Source: Gordonia amicalis NBRC 100051 = JCM 11271
GTDB taxonomy: Bacteria > Actinomycetota > Actinomycetes > Mycobacteriales > Mycobacteriaceae
Direction of reading: 5' to 3'
Assembly (NCBI RefSeq): GCF_000332995.1
Contig: NZ_BANS01000005.1
Location: forward strand, 62,001 to 126,000
Length of the DNA stretch: 64,000 bases
Below the pieces are notes generated by a model that saw only the letters and a program-made list of their open reading frames with translations, did no database searches and was not told the DNA's origin. Each line of letters opens with the position of its first letter. Positions within the stretch are counted from its first letter, which is position 1. Positions 1 to 9,389 of the stretch are shown here, piece by piece. The position numbers were made by a program, and so were the translations under genes.

Positions 1-1
1 A

Positions 2-1222
2 CGGCTGATGAAGGTGCTCGGCACCTCGGAGTTCATCGCCAACATGCTGATGCGGTCGCCGGAGGTGATCCATCAGTACTCCGACGGTCCCGACGGTCCG
101 AAGCTGTGCGACATCCGGCCCGAGGACGTGGCCAAGGGGCTCATCGCCTCGACCGTGCGTCAGCAGGACATGAAACGTGCGGTCGCCGTTGCGCGTTCGC
201 ATCGTCGTGCCGAACTCGTCCGGGTCGCCTCGGCGGATGTGCTCGGCCTGATGGACGTGCCGACCGTGTGCAAGGCGCTGTCGAGTGTGTGGGCCGCGGT
301 CCTCAACGCCGCACTCACCGTCGCCATCAGAATCTCCGAACGAGACCGCGGCAAGCCCGCGCCCGCACGCATCGCGGTGATCGGTATGGGCCGGCTCGGC
401 GGCGGCGAACTCGGGTACGGCTCGGACGCCGACGTGCTGTTCGTGTGCCAGCCGAACCGCGACGCCGACGAATCGGACGCCGTCCGGTGGTCGCAGACCA
501 TCGCCGAGACCGTCCGATCCGCGCTCGGCAGTCCCAGCGCCGACCCCCCGCTCGAGGTCGACACGGGGCTGCGTCCCGAGGGACGGAACGGGCCGGTCGT
601 GCGAACCCTGGCCGCCTACTCCGCCTACTACGCGCAGTGGGCGCAGGCGTGGGAGGTGCAGGCGCTGCTGCGCGCGCACCAGGTCGCCGGCGACGAGGCC
701 CTGGGGATCGACTTCCTGCACATGATCGATCACGTGCGCTACCCGGTCGGCGGGGTCAGCAACGAGGCGGTCAAGGAGATCCGGCGCATCAAGGCCCGCG
801 TCGACGCCGAGAGGCTGCCGCGCGGAGCCGATCCGGCGACCCACACCAAGCTCGGCCGCGGCGGACTCGCCGACATCGAGTGGACGGTACAGCTGCTCCA
901 GCTGCGCTACGCCCACCGCTACCGCAGTCTCCACAACACGTCGACACTCGAATCGCTCGATGCGATCGGTGCCGCGGAGTTGTTGTCGGAGAACGACGTC
1001 GCGTTGCTCAAGAACGCGTGGATCACCGCGACCAAGGCGCGCAACGCCCTGGTTCTGGTGCGCGGCAAGCCCGTCGACCAGCTGCCCGGCCCGGGCAAGC
1101 AGCTACGACAGATCGCGTTCGCCGCCGGCTGGCCGGAGGACAAGGCGTCGGACTTCCTGGAGAACTACCTGCGGGTGACGCGCCGGGCGAAGGCCGTGGT
1201 GCTCAAGGTCTTCGGCGCATAG
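2..1222 (+). CDS. glnE: Glutamine synthetase adenylyltransferase/deadenylylase, C-terminal part (5' end outside window)
   Basis: GlnE transfers AMP to, or removes it from, a tyrosine of glutamine synthetase and so switches nitrogen assimilation. Only about 406 C-terminal residues are visible; the family is usually about 1,000 residues, and the frame is open to the window edge, so the gene is partial and the ATG at 8 is internal. The visible part carries the second nucleotidyltransferase domain: [20 protein letters not shown] near visible residue 140 has the two metal-binding aspartates, and a helical bundle follows. The target tyrosine lies in GlnA, encoded less than 3 kb away on the other strand. 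Family assignment is certain from the motif and the glnA context. Confidence 0.95.
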   Translation, partial: RLMKVLGTSEFIANMLMRSPEVIHQYSDGPDGPKLCDIRPEDVAKGLIASTVRQQDMKRAVAVARSHRRAELVRVASADVLGLMDVPTVCKALSSVWAAVLNAALTVAIRISERDRGKPAPARIAVIGMGRLGGGELGYGSDADVLFVCQPNRDADESDAVRWSQTIAETVRSALGSPSADPPLEVDTGLRPEGRNGPVVRTLAAYSAYYAQWAQAWEVQALLRAHQVAGDEALGIDFLHMIDHVRYPVGGVSNEAVKEIRRIKARVDAERLPRGADPATHTKLGRGGLADIEWTVQLLQLRYAHRYRSLHNTSTLESLDAIGAAELLSENDVALLKNAWITATKARNALVLVRGKPVDQLPGPGKQLRQIAFAAGWPEDKASDFLENYLRVTRRAKAVVLKVFGA

Positions 1223-1248
1223 GCGCCGCCGCTGGTGTACGGGGACAG

Positions 1249-2199
1249 ATGAAGAGGTTTCTGTGGGTGTCGGCGTACATCCTCGGCTGGGCGATGCTGG
1301 CCGGGGTCCTGCTGGGGGTGTGGCTGCACTTCTACCCCTCGCGCGGGAGTGCCGCCCTGTATCTGACGAGCGTGGTGCAGTTCGCGCTCATCCCGGCGCT
1401 CATGGCCATCGCGATCTTCGCGGCGCTGCGTCGCTGGTTCATGCTGGTGATCGCGCTCGCGGTGTCCGGTGTGCTGGCCTACACCCAGATCCCGCTGGTG
1501 ATTCCGGCGAGCGCCCCGCAGGGACAGGAGTTCACCGTCGTCTCCGCCAATCTGCTGTTCGGTGGTGGCGACATCGGCGTGCTGGAGAAGATCGTGGCCG
1601 AGGCGGACCCCGACCTGGTCTCCCTGCAGGAAGTGACTCCCGAAGCGCTGGAACGCATTCGCGGGAGTGAGATCGCGCGCCGGCTGCCGAACGAGTTCGC
1701 GATCCCGTATCCGCAGGCCGCGGGCACCGCGTTGTTCACCAGGCAGCCGCTGTCGGAGCAGTTCAACATCCCCGACACCATCCTCCACAATCTCCAGGCG
1801 CGCACAGATCTACCGGGTGCGCCCGGCACGCAGGTCCTCGCCATCCACCCGGCCGCACCGCTGTGGGGCGAGAAGGACGGCTGGTTCCACGACATGGGCA
1901 TCCTGGCCGACCACTTCGCGAAACTGCCCACGGGGCGGGTTCTCGCGATCGGTGACTTCAACTCCACCTGGAACCACGCGACGTATCGCAAACTGCTGGG
2001 CAACGGGCTCGTCGACGGTACCGACGTGGCGGGTGCGGGCTTCCTGCCGACATATCCGACCGACAAGCGGATCGGCAACCGCCCGCTCGTCGCCATAGAT
2101 CGGGTCATCCTGCGCGGATTTGTGGCCACGTCGATGGACAATCATCACCTGCCCGGTTCCGATCATCGGGCGCTGGTGGTAACACTGGTTGCATCATGA
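1249..2199 (+). CDS. Membrane-anchored endonuclease/exonuclease/phosphatase-family protein
   Basis: This 316-residue protein has three hydrophobic segments (about residues 5-27, 39-60 and 62-80), then an EEP-fold catalytic domain that should lie outside the membrane. The fold's catalytic residues are present: N101 in SANLLF, E128 in SLQEVT, D236 and N238 in IGDFNST, and D305-H306 in GSDHRAL. The family includes nucleases and lipid or nucleotide phosphatases, so the substrate is unknown. The ATG start follows a GGGGA ribosome-binding site and sits 26 bp after glnE. The stop overlaps the start of the heme oxygenase gene by four bases, so the two are probably translated together. Fold is clear; the biological role is not. 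Confidence 0.85.
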   Translation: MKRFLWVSAYILGWAMLAGVLLGVWLHFYPSRGSAALYLTSVVQFALIPALMAIAIFAALRRWFMLVIALAVSGVLAYTQIPLVIPASAPQGQEFTVVSANLLFGGGDIGVLEKIVAEADPDLVSLQEVTPEALERIRGSEIARRLPNEFAIPYPQAAGTALFTRQPLSEQFNIPDTILHNLQARTDLPGAPGTQVLAIHPAAPLWGEKDGWFHDMGILADHFAKLPTGRVLAIGDFNSTWNHATYRKLLGNGLVDGTDVAGAGFLPTYPTDKRIGNRPLVAIDRVILRGFVATSMDNHHLPGSDHRALVVTLVAS

Positions 2200-2855
2200 G
2201 CGCCAGCATCTCCGGACCCGGCACCGCGGGCCCCAGTATTTCCCAACGCCTTCGCGAGGCCACCGCCGTCGCCCACCAGCGTGCGGAGCACGCCCCCTTC
2301 ATCGACGACCTCATGTCCGGTCGTCTCGACAGCGGTGACTATCAGCGGCTGGCCGTGCAGTTGTACTTCGTCTACGAGGCCCTCGAAGCCGTCGGCGACG
2401 GTCTCGCCGATGATCCGGTCGCGGGTGCCGTCGTCGACGACAAGTTGCGTCGGCTCCCGAGGCTCGGAGCAGATCTGGCGTCGTTCGGCATCGACCCGAC
2501 GTCGTGCGCGCCGCTGCCGGCCGTCGCGCGGTATGTCGAGGCCATCGAGGCCACGCGAGATGACCCGGCTCGATTCGTGGCACACCACTACACGCGGTAC
2601 CTGGGAGACCTGAGCGGGGGACAGGTCGTGGCCCATCGCATGCGTGAGCACTACGGTGTCGATGCCTCGGCTCTGAGCTTCTACAGCTTCGACGGCATCG
2701 AGAAGCTCAAGCGCTACAAGGATGCCTACCGTGCTCGACTCGACGCCCTGCCGCTCGACGCCGCGGCCACCGAACGACTCGTCGAGGAGGCCATCGCGGC
2801 ATTCGACCACAATCAGGCGGTCTTCGGCGATCTCGACGGGGCCGACGCCGCCTGA
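2196..2855 (+). CDS. Biliverdin-producing heme oxygenase (HmuO type)
   Basis: The enzyme opens heme with oxygen and reductant to biliverdin, CO and iron, normally for iron acquisition or heme turnover. The 219-residue length fits the bacterial HmuO family. The proximal ligand is probably H27 in TAVAHQRAEH, and the distal helix carries the family signature GDLSGGQ at residues 137-143. The ATG overlaps the stop of the upstream EEP-family gene (ATGA), suggesting translational coupling. I see no heme-uptake genes next to it in this window and no clear iron-box upstream, so regulation is open. The cytoplasmic heme oxygenase assignment is secure. Confidence 0.95.
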   Translation: MSASISGPGTAGPSISQRLREATAVAHQRAEHAPFIDDLMSGRLDSGDYQRLAVQLYFVYEALEAVGDGLADDPVAGAVVDDKLRRLPRLGADLASFGIDPTSCAPLPAVARYVEAIEATRDDPARFVAHHYTRYLGDLSGGQVVAHRMREHYGVDASALSFYSFDGIEKLKRYKDAYRARLDALPLDAAATERLVEEAIAAFDHNQAVFGDLDGADAA

Positions 2856-2882
2856 GAGTGACAGGACAGCTCGGTCGGGGTT

Positions 2883-3068
2883 CTAGTTCACCTGGAGCTT
2901 GACGGTGCGATCCAGCACGACCTCATGGAGGTCGTCGCGGCCCTTGACCAGTTCGATGCGCAACTGATTGTCGTCGAGGCGGCTGGTGGTGCGAACCACG
3001 CGCGGGGTGCCTTCGAGGCTGATGCGATCCCCGGGGACAAGATCTTCGACATACACATCTCTGGTCAT
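2883..3068 (-). CDS. Small conserved-looking hypothetical protein (61 aa)
   Basis: This short ORF starts with ATG at 3068 and encodes an acidic, beta-rich-looking protein beginning MTRDVYVEDLVPGDRIS. That opening resembles small beta-barrel domains of the kind found in translation or ribosome-associated factors, but I do not recognise the family. No strong Shine-Dalgarno sequence precedes the start. It is convergent with the heme oxygenase gene, 27 bp away. A 424-bp gene-free stretch follows before the 3' end of glnA. The codon pattern looks coding, with G or C in most third positions, but support is limited to that and to its length. Confidence 0.6.
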   Translation of the reverse strand: MTRDVYVEDLVPGDRISLEGTPRVVRTTSRLDDNQLRIELVKGRDDLHEVVLDRTVKLQVN

Positions 3069-3373
3069 ACGACCAAATTAAGGCCGGACCGTGTGGCTTG
3101 GCAGAGCAAGAAGTCCCAATTGTGTGACAGATCACATCTACGGCTGTTCAGGCGCTCGCAATAGGCCGTTCACGCGGTCGCGTGTCATCGTCTGCCCTAC
3201 GTCTGTGTCCCCGAAACACGAGATGGCGTCTCCGGCGCTTCCTCGGGCCGGTGGTGCGCAACCTCGGCGTCGGGGTGGGTGGAACCTCTCGGCGCCGACC
3301 GGGCGCAGATCTCGTCCATCTGAGGGGCCTCGGAGGGCACATTGCCCTTGAGCGGTGCTCACGGAGACGAGAT
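3069..3373. other. Gene-free spacer upstream of the 61-aa ORF
   Basis: I see no convincing gene here. It holds a short palindrome with TGTGA and TCACA arms separated by four bases (about 3122-3135), too tightly spaced for a standard CRP-family site. A 10-bp inverted repeat of AGATCTCGTC occurs near 3307 and 3367. The left end should contain the promoter of the small minus-strand ORF. Confidence 0.4.
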
Positions 3374-3458
3374 CTCTGGCGACGTGACCGGTGCGTCGTC
3401 GCCAGAGGCGTGCTCATCAACGACGAACGCCCCGCCCGCGAGAACGCGGACGGGGCGT
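3374..3458 (-). terminator. Tandem hairpins downstream of glnA
   Basis: Two hairpins lie just after the glnA stop. The nearer one (3427-3458) has an 8-bp outer stem, ACGCCCCG with CGGGGCGT, and a 5-bp inner stem, CCGCG with CGCGG, around an AGAA loop. The farther one (3374-3407) has an 11-bp perfect stem, CTCTGGCGACG with its complement. Neither is followed by a long U tract on the minus strand, which is common for high-GC actinobacterial terminators. Confidence 0.75.
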
Positions 3459-3492
3459 CGTGCTGAAAGAAGCGACTCAGCAGTCGCAGTGC

Positions 3493-4926
3493 TCAGCAGT
3501 CGTAGTACAGGGAGAACTCGTACGGGTGCGGACGGATCTGCACCGGCTCGATCTCGTTCTCACGCTTGAGCGCGATCCAGGTCTCGATGAGGTCCTCGGT
3601 GAAGACGCCACCGGCGGTGAGGTACTCGTGGTCCTCCTCGAGGCGGTCGATGACGGCAGACAGCGAGGTCGGGGCCTGCGGGATCGACTTGGCTTCCTCC
3701 GGCGGGAGCTCGTAGAGGTCCTTGTCGACCGGCTCGTGCGGCTCGATCTTGTTCTTGATGCCGTCCAGGCCGGCCATCATCATCGCCGCGAACGCCAGGT
3801 ACGGGTTGCCCGAGCTGTCCGGGCAACGGAACTCGAGGCGCTTGGCCTTCGGGTTGTTGCCGGTGATCGGAATACGCACACAGGCCGAACGGTTGCGCTG
3901 GCTGTAGACCAGGTTGATCGGAGCCTCGTAGCCCGGGACCAGACGCTTGTAGGAGTTGACCGTCGGGTTGGTGAACGCCAGCAGCGACGGCGCGTGGTGC
4001 AGGATGCCGCCGATGTAGTAGCGAGCCAGATCCGACAGGCCAGCGTAGCCGGCCTCGTCGTGGAACAGCGGCTTGCCGTCCTTCCACAGCGACTGGTGGG
4101 CGTGCATGCCCGAGCCGTTGTCACCGAAGAGCGGCTTCGGCATGAAGGTGACCGACTTGCCGTTCTGCCATGCGGTGTTCTTGATGATGTACTTGAACAG
4201 CTGCACGTCATCGGCCGCGTGGAGCAGCGTGTTGAACTTGTAGTTGATCTCCGCCTGGCCCGCGGTACCGACCTCGTGATGGCCGCGCTCGAGCTCGAAG
4301 CCCGAGTTCTGCAGGTTGGTCGACATCTCGTCGCGCAGATCGACGTAGTGGTCGTACGGAGCAACCGGGAAGTAACCACCCTTGGGGCGGACCTTGTAGC
4401 CCAGGTTGGGGCTGCCGTCCGGATCGCTCGGCGAGGCGGTGTTCCACCAGCCCGACTCCGACTCGATCTCGTAGAAGGTGCCGTTCATCTCCGAACCGAA
4501 GGACACCGAATCGAAGATGTAGAACTCGGCTTCGGCACCGAAGAAGCAGGTGTCGGCGATGCCGGTCGAGGCAAGGTAGTCCTCGGCCTTGCGCGCGACG
4601 TTACGCGGGTCGCGGCTGTAGGCCTCGCGGGTGAACGGGTCGTGGACGAAGAAGCTGACGTTCATCGTCTTCGCCTTGCGGAACGGGTCGATCCGCGCGG
4701 TGGCCGGGTCGGGCAGCAGCATCATGTCCGACTCGTTGATCGACTGGAAGCCGCGCACCGACGAACCGTCGAATGCCAGACCGTCCTCGAACACGTCCTC
4801 GTCGAACGCCGAAGCGGGGATCGAGAAGTGCTGCATGACACCGGGCAGGTCGCAGAATCGGATGTCGACGTACTCGACACCTTCCTTCTTGATGCCCTCG
4901 AGTAGTTCTTCTTTACTGCTGTACAC
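3493..4926 (-). CDS. glnA: Glutamine synthetase type I (GlnA1)
   Basis: GlnA makes glutamine from glutamate, ammonia and ATP as a dodecamer in the cytosol. The 477-residue protein aligns end to end with the mycobacterial GlnA1 type: [13 protein letters not shown] near the N-terminus, [10 protein letters not shown] and NRSACVRIP in the active site. The adenylylation tyrosine is Y405 in [10 protein letters not shown], which makes it the substrate of the GlnE encoded nearby. I chose the GTG at 4926 because a good AAGGAG lies 10 bases upstream and it matches the family N-terminus; the frame stays open further upstream to 5049 without family similarity. A GlnR operator and promoter lie about 95-145 bp upstream of the start. 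Confidence 0.98.
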   Translation of the reverse strand: MYSSKEELLEGIKKEGVEYVDIRFCDLPGVMQHFSIPASAFDEDVFEDGLAFDGSSVRGFQSINESDMMLLPDPATARIDPFRKAKTMNVSFFVHDPFTREAYSRDPRNVARKAEDYLASTGIADTCFFGAEAEFYIFDSVSFGSEMNGTFYEIESESGWWNTASPSDPDGSPNLGYKVRPKGGYFPVAPYDHYVDLRDEMSTNLQNSGFELERGHHEVGTAGQAEINYKFNTLLHAADDVQLFKYIIKNTAWQNGKSVTFMPKPLFGDNGSGMHAHQSLWKDGKPLFHDEAGYAGLSDLARYYIGGILHHAPSLLAFTNPTVNSYKRLVPGYEAPINLVYSQRNRSACVRIPITGNNPKAKRLEFRCPDSSGNPYLAFAAMMMAGLDGIKNKIEPHEPVDKDLYELPPEEAKSIPQAPTSLSAVIDRLEEDHEYLTAGGVFTEDLIETWIALKRENEIEPVQIRPHPYEFSLYYDC

Positions 4927-5019
4927 CGTGCGGTGACTCCTTCGTGATCGGGTGGTCAGTGGTACTGACACGCCACACACATCCGCCGCCGAGAAACAGC
5001 AGCGGATCTCAGCGGCAAC

Positions 5020-5071
5020 CGTATGGAGGCGAAGTTGCCCAGGCGTCAAGTCCGTGTTTCCCCCGTGTTAC
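5020..5071 (-). promoter_or_regulatory. glnA promoter with a double GlnR operator
   Basis: Read on the minus strand, four pentamers occur at exact 11-bp steps: GTAAC (5071-5067), GAAAC (5060-5056), TTGAC (5049-5045) and GCAAC (5038-5034). This matches the actinobacterial GlnR pattern gTnAC-n6-GaAAC repeated twice, 18 of 20 defined positions by eye. The third pentamer is also the -35 element, TTGACG at 5049-5044; a plausible -10, CATACG, lies at 5025-5020 with an 18-bp spacer. The rest of the 325-bp intergenic region holds no gene; the divergent RDD gene has a possible -10, TACGAT, at 5184-5189. Confidence 0.82.
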
Positions 5072-5251
5072 ACACCCGGTGTTCTTGGCGACACACGGCT
5101 CATACCTCGGAGAACGCACTCGGCGAATCCCACCCTAGCCCGCGGGGGCGACCGGGGAAGACCGAAGGGGTGACGCCCACGACTACGATGGACACCAGTG
5201 AACGCCGCGGTCGTCGACGATGACGCCGCGGTTGCGAGAGGAGTCATCACG

Positions 5252-5755
5252 ATGGGACGAGTCACCGGTTCCTGGCTGTCGGGACCGCAGATCGGTCCCG
5301 GCGAAGGCGTCGACAATGATTTCCGCGGTCAGGACCTCGGTCTGCCCGCGTGCGGACCCGGGTCGCTGGCCACCGGATGGCCGCGGGTCGCCGGGTTGCT
5401 CGTCGACTGGCTGATCGCCGGCGGGCTCGCGATCCTGTTCGTCGGCTTCGATTCGTCGATCCTGGGCACCACGCAGCTCGGCATCTGGTTCGTGATGGGC
5501 ATCTTCGCGGTGTCACTCTTCGGATTCACCCCCGGCCAGTACGTCCTCGGCATGCGCGTGGCCCGCGTCGACTACGGGCCCGAACGGAACACCGCCGAGG
5601 CCACCGGCAAGGAGAGCCCCGCCGCCGTCGGCATCGTGCGCGCCTTCTTCCGGCAGCTGCTGATGGTGTTCCTCGTGCCGGCCCTGATCAACGACTACAA
5701 CGGTCGCGCTCTGCACGATCGCGCGACCGGGACGGCGATCCTCCGCACCCGCTGA
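5252..5755 (+). CDS. RDD-family integral membrane protein
   Basis: The 167-residue protein carries an RDD domain: WPRVAGLLVDWLIAGGLAILF supplies the arginine and aspartate of the first membrane helix near residues 45-65, followed by a second helix (about 77-95) and a third near the C-terminus (about 125-145). RDD proteins are membrane proteins of mostly unknown function; some are proposed ion exchangers. I chose the ATG at 5252 because GAGGAG lies eight bases upstream, in preference to an in-frame GTG at 5198. M. tuberculosis has a small membrane gene at the same place beside glnA. It is convergent with the DUF4191 gene, and the two share an unusual terminator. Confidence 0.85.
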   Translation: MGRVTGSWLSGPQIGPGEGVDNDFRGQDLGLPACGPGSLATGWPRVAGLLVDWLIAGGLAILFVGFDSSILGTTQLGIWFVMGIFAVSLFGFTPGQYVLGMRVARVDYGPERNTAEATGKESPAAVGIVRAFFRQLLMVFLVPALINDYNGRALHDRATGTAILRTR

Positions 5756-5764
5756 GCCCGCCCC

Positions 5765-5838
5765 CGCAAACCCACCACTAATGGAGAGATCCACCACCCG
5801 ATCGGGTGGTGGATCTCTCCATAAAGGGTGGGTTTGCG
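5765..5838. terminator. Nested perfect hairpin, bidirectional terminator
   Basis: An inner 19-bp perfect inverted repeat (5781-5799 with 5804-5822) surrounds a GATC loop. An outer 12-bp perfect repeat (5765-5776 with 5827-5838) flanks it, with only four-base internal loops between. It sits between two convergent genes and can serve either strand. Confidence 0.85.
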
Positions 5839-5845
5839 CAGTTGC

Positions 5846-6589
5846 TCAGCCGCGACGACGCGCGGTGCGCTGCATGCTCCGCATCTTGGCGTTGCCCGGC
5901 AGCGGGCCCTTCGGCATGCCGGGACCGGGAGCCTTGCTGCTGAGTGCGGCGAGACGACCCTCCAGGGTCTCCATGCGCTTGCGGTCGATGTTGCTGGGCA
6001 GCTTGTTGAGGTGGCGTTCCAGCTTCGACAGCGGGACCTGATGGTCGTCGTTGCCGACCATGATCTCGTAGATCGGGGTGTCGCCGACGACGCGCGCGGC
6101 CTTCTTCTTCTCCTGGTTCAACAGCGTCTTCACGCGAGTCGGGGAGCCCTCGCCGACGAGGATCACGCCCGGCTTGCCGATCACGCGGTGCACGGCGTCG
6201 AGGTGCGAGGTACCCGACACGGCCTGGGCCACGCGCCACTGACCGCGCATGTTGCTCAGCGCCCATCCGGCGGCACCGGGCTGGCCCTCGGCCTTGGTGT
6301 AGACGTTCTTCTGCACACGACGGCCGAACAGGATGAACGCACCCAGCACGCCCAGCACGACGCCGAGCGGGATGAGCAGCCACGGCGAGCCCAGCAGGAA
6401 GCCGAGTGCCGTGAACACCGCGATGGACAGCACGATCACACCCACCATGTAGGGGATGAGTCGCTTGTCTTCCTTGCGCTGCATCTGGAACGCCTGCCAC
6501 AACTGCTGGCGCCGTTCCTTCGATGCAGCCTTGCGGGCCTGCTTCTTCGCGGCCTTTGCTTCCTTGCTCACGGACTGCGCCTTTGCCAT
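5846..6589 (-). CDS. DUF4191 membrane protein
   Basis: This 247-residue protein starts with a highly basic stretch rich in Lys and Arg (residues 1-40), then two adjacent membrane helices (about 47-68 and 70-90), then a cytoplasmic domain with conserved-looking GQPGAAGWAL and HRVIGKPGVILVGEG segments and a basic tail. These features match DUF4191, whose mycobacterial member also lies between glnA and lipA. No biochemical function is known to me. It is the last gene of the minus-strand set dlaT, epimerase, lipB, lipA, DUF4191, 66 bp after lipA. The ATG start at 6589 is clear, overlapping CATATG, and no other start fits better. Confidence 0.85.
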   Translation of the reverse strand: MAKAQSVSKEAKAAKKQARKAASKERRQQLWQAFQMQRKEDKRLIPYMVGVIVLSIAVFTALGFLLGSPWLLIPLGVVLGVLGAFILFGRRVQKNVYTKAEGQPGAAGWALSNMRGQWRVAQAVSGTSHLDAVHRVIGKPGVILVGEGSPTRVKTLLNQEKKKAARVVGDTPIYEIMVGNDDHQVPLSKLERHLNKLPSNIDRKRMETLEGRLAALSSKAPGPGMPKGPLPGNAKMRSMQRTARRRG

Positions 6590-6655
6590 ATGGCCAGTTT
6601 ACGTCCGGTCGTCGGGCGACCTGCCGCATGGTCGGCGGGCGCGGCTACGAATGCG

Positions 6656-7753
6656 TCAGCGGGCGAGCCGTGCCATCAGGCTCGACGCCTCCTGGCTGGC
6701 CGAACCCTCGGCGGCGAGGTGCGCCAGGGCGGGCGAGATCTCGCGGCCGTGGTGAGCCATGGCCTGCGCGTACAGCCGACCGGCACGGTAGGACGACCGC
6801 ACCAGCGGACCGGCCATGACCCCGGCGAACCCGACCTCCTGGGCGAACTCGGAGTGGTCGACGAATTCCTCCGGCTTGACCCACCGCTCGACGGGATGGT
6901 GTCGCGGCGAGGGACGCAGATACTGGGTGATCGTCAGGATGTCGCAACCGGCCTCGTGCAGGTCGACGATGGCCGACTGCACCTCCTGCGGCGTCTCGCC
7001 CATGCCGAGGATCAGGTTCGACTTGGTCACCAGGCCGAAATCCCGCGCGGCGGTGATGACCTCGAGGGACCGTTCGTACCGGAACGCCGGACGGATGCGC
7101 TTGAAGATGCGGGGCACCGTCTCGAGGTTGTGCGCCAACACTTCCGGCCGGGCCTCGAAGACCTCCGCCAGCAGATCGGGCTTGGCGTGGAAATCCGGGA
7201 TCAGGTTCTCGACGCCGGTGCCCGGGTTGAGCCGGTGGATGGCGCGGACGGTCTCGGCGTAGAGCCAGGCGCCCTCGTCGGGCAGGTCGTCGCGGGCGAC
7301 GCCGGTGATCGTCGAGTAGCGCAGGCCCATGGCCTGCACGCTCTCGGCGACGCGACGCGGCTCGTCGCGGTCGAGTTCGGCGGGCTTGCCGGTGTCGATC
7401 TGGCAGAAGTCGCAGCGTCGGGTGCACTGCTCACCGCCGATGAGGAAGGTTGCCTCGCGGTCTTCCCAGCATTCGTAGATGTTGGGGCAACCGGCCTCTT
7501 CGCAGACCGTGTGCAGGCCCTCGCGCTTCACGAGTCCCTTGAGTTCGGTGAACTCCGGGCCCATCGTCGCGCGGGTCTTGATCCAGCTGGGCTTGCGCTC
7601 GATCGGGGTCTGCGCGTTGCGCACCTCGAGTCGCAGCAGTTTGCGGCCTTCGGGAGCCGGTGAGGTGGGAGCAGTGGTCTTCGGTGCGGTGGCCGAGGCC
7701 GGGGGTGTGGCGTCGGGGGCACCGGGTCCGGGGGTGAGGGGGGACGCGGTCAC
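6656..7753 (-). CDS. lipA: Lipoyl synthase
   Basis: LipA inserts two sulfur atoms into protein-bound octanoyl groups, a radical-SAM reaction that completes the lipoyl cofactor on E2 and GcvH proteins. Both iron-sulfur motifs are visible: the auxiliary cluster cysteines C84, C89 and C95 ([12 protein letters not shown]) and the radical-SAM CxxxCxxC at C110, C114 and C117 (CTRRCDFC). RSSYRAG near the end provides the serine that caps the auxiliary cluster. An N-terminal 35-residue Pro/Thr/Ala-rich extension precedes the family core. The GTG start at 7753 overlaps the stop of lipB by four bases, so the pair is translationally coupled. The likely substrate protein, DlaT, is encoded upstream in the same set. 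Confidence 0.97.
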   Translation of the reverse strand: MTASPLTPGPGAPDATPPASATAPKTTAPTSPAPEGRKLLRLEVRNAQTPIERKPSWIKTRATMGPEFTELKGLVKREGLHTVCEEAGCPNIYECWEDREATFLIGGEQCTRRCDFCQIDTGKPAELDRDEPRRVAESVQAMGLRYSTITGVARDDLPDEGAWLYAETVRAIHRLNPGTGVENLIPDFHAKPDLLAEVFEARPEVLAHNLETVPRIFKRIRPAFRYERSLEVITAARDFGLVTKSNLILGMGETPQEVQSAIVDLHEAGCDILTITQYLRPSPRHHPVERWVKPEEFVDHSEFAQEVGFAGVMAGPLVRSSYRAGRLYAQAMAHHGREISPALAHLAAEGSASQEASSLMARLAR

Positions 7754-8466
7754 CGGACCGATCCTACGCTCGCGGTCGTGGCGGCTTCGGTTGCCGTCGG
7801 GGCGGGCTCCCGCGGGGTGTCCATCGCGGCGAGAACCGCGGCCGCGGTGGCGTCGAGGAGGGATGTCACCGAGATCGGTTGTGCCAGTTCACGGGCCAGC
7901 GAGGTGACGCCGGCATCGGCGATCCCGCACGGCACGATGGCCTCGAAGGCGGACATGTCGGGATCGACGTTGAGGGCGAACCCGTGCAGCGCGACCCCGC
8001 GCGCCACGCGGATGCCGATCTGACCGAGCTTGCGTTCACCCGCGTCGTCGTCGATCCAGACTCCGGATCGTCCCTCGACGCGCCCGGTGGTGACTCCGAG
8101 GTCGGCGCACACGGAGATGAGGGCAGTCTCGAGGCGCCGCACGTATTCGACGACGTCGAGCGGCTCGGCCAGCTTCACGATCGGGTAGCCGACGAGCTGT
8201 CCCGGTCCGTGCCAGGTGATGCGCCCACCGCGGTCGACGTCGATGACCGGCGCGCCGTTCGTGGGCCGGTCGGCGTCCTCGGTGCGTTTGCCGGCCGTGT
8301 AGGTCGACGGGTGTTCGAGCAGCAGGAGCACGTCGTGGTCGAGCGTGCCGTCGGCGCGCTCGGTCGCCAGACGGTGCTGCATCTCGTAGGCCGCACGGTA
8401 GTCGACGATGCCCAGGCGCCGGACCTCGATCGGAGCCGAGTCGGCGCGGACGGAATGCTGGGTCAT
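7750..8466 (-). CDS. lipB: Lipoyl(octanoyl) transferase
   Basis: LipB moves octanoyl groups from acyl carrier protein to lipoyl-domain lysines, the step before LipA. The catalytic dyad is present: K146 in RKLGQIG and C180 in IVPCGIAD. The substrate loop [17 protein letters not shown] (about residues 79-95) is typical. The 238-residue length includes a short acidic/Ala-Thr C-terminal tail. The ATG at 8466 overlaps the upstream epimerase stop by four bases, and its own stop overlaps lipA's start, so three genes are tightly linked. Assignment is secure. Confidence 0.97.
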   Translation of the reverse strand: MTQHSVRADSAPIEVRRLGIVDYRAAYEMQHRLATERADGTLDHDVLLLLEHPSTYTAGKRTEDADRPTNGAPVIDVDRGGRITWHGPGQLVGYPIVKLAEPLDVVEYVRRLETALISVCADLGVTTGRVEGRSGVWIDDDAGERKLGQIGIRVARGVALHGFALNVDPDMSAFEAIVPCGIADAGVTSLARELAQPISVTSLLDATAAAVLAAMDTPREPAPTATEAATTASVGSVR

Positions 8467-9359
8467 GTCGCCGGCTTCATCGCGTAGGTCAGGGCCTGGC
8501 GGATCTCGGGATGGTTGAACGTGAATCCGTGTTCGGTGAGCACGCGGGGTTCAACGCGTTGACTGAACAGAATCATTTCCTCGGCCATCTCACCACCGAC
8601 GCGGCGTGCCACGAATTCGGGCACCTGCAGTACCGCGGGACGGTGCACGGCCTTGCCGAGGGCCTTGCAGAACTCGCCGAACGGCAGGGATCCCGGAGCA
8701 CTCAGGTTGACCGGGCCGGCGATGCCGGGGGAGTCGAGGAGGAACTCGATCGCCCTGACCTCGTCGATGAGGCTGATCCAGGAGAAGTACTGTTTGCCGT
8801 TGCCGATCGGACCGCCCAACCCGAGCTTGAACAGCGGCCGCAACTTGCCGAGCAGACCACCCTGCGCGCTGAGGACCGGGGCGGTCCGCAGCAGGACGAC
8901 CCGGGTGTCGGGGCCCGCGTTGGCGGTGGCGGCGCGCTCCCAGTCGACGACCAGCTCGGCGAGGAATCCCTCACCGGGACCATCGGTTTCGACCGCCGCC
9001 CGGGTCCCGGTGTCACCGTAGAAACCGGTGGCGCTGGCGCTGATGAACGTCGGGATGCCCAGGTCGCGCACGGCCTCGGCGAGTACTTCGGTCGGCGTGA
9101 TACGGGAGTTGCGCAACTCCTGCTTGAACCGTCCGGTCCATCGACCGTTACCGACGCCGACCCCGCCGAGCGAGACCACCGCGTCGACGCCGTCGAGACT
9201 CTCGGCGGGCATCCCGATGGTCTCGGGATCCCAACTGAACTCGTCATCGGCGAGTGCCTCGCGGCGGACCAGACGGATGACCGTGTGGCCCGCCGCGCGC
9301 AGCGAGTTGACCAGGGCGTTTCCGATGAGCCCCTGTGAACCTGCGACGGCTATGCGCAT
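8463..9359 (-). CDS. TIGR01777-family NAD(P)-binding epimerase-like protein
   Basis: This 298-residue protein is an extended short-chain dehydrogenase with the nucleotide-binding motif GSQGLIG near residue 7. [12 protein letters not shown] around residue 110 carries the family's tyrosine, and the C-terminal part is the DUF1731 extension ([16 protein letters not shown]). The family includes cell-division-related SulA-like epimerases, but the substrate is unknown. It lies 30 bp after dlaT and overlaps lipB by four bases; the same order occurs in M. tuberculosis, so a link to lipoate metabolism is possible but unproven. The ATG at 9359 is the natural start. Confidence 0.88.
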   Translation of the reverse strand: MRIAVAGSQGLIGNALVNSLRAAGHTVIRLVRREALADDEFSWDPETIGMPAESLDGVDAVVSLGGVGVGNGRWTGRFKQELRNSRITPTEVLAEAVRDLGIPTFISASATGFYGDTGTRAAVETDGPGEGFLAELVVDWERAATANAGPDTRVVLLRTAPVLSAQGGLLGKLRPLFKLGLGGPIGNGKQYFSWISLIDEVRAIEFLLDSPGIAGPVNLSAPGSLPFGEFCKALGKAVHRPAVLQVPEFVARRVGGEMAEEMILFSQRVEPRVLTEHGFTFNHPEIRQALTYAMKPAT

Positions 9360-9389
9360 CGATCGCCTCGACGTCGTCTCGTTGTGTAC

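Noticed and set aside
3122-3135. CRP-like palindrome TGTGA-N4-TCACA
   Set aside because: The spacer is four bases instead of the six needed by the CRP family, and no gene promoter is clearly placed to use it.
3391-4905. Long open frame antisense to glnA
   Set aside because: GlnA is certain on the other strand; the antisense frame has no recognisable motif.
5828-7663. Long open frame antisense to DUF4191 and lipA
   Set aside because: It runs over two well-supported genes and shows only composition bias.
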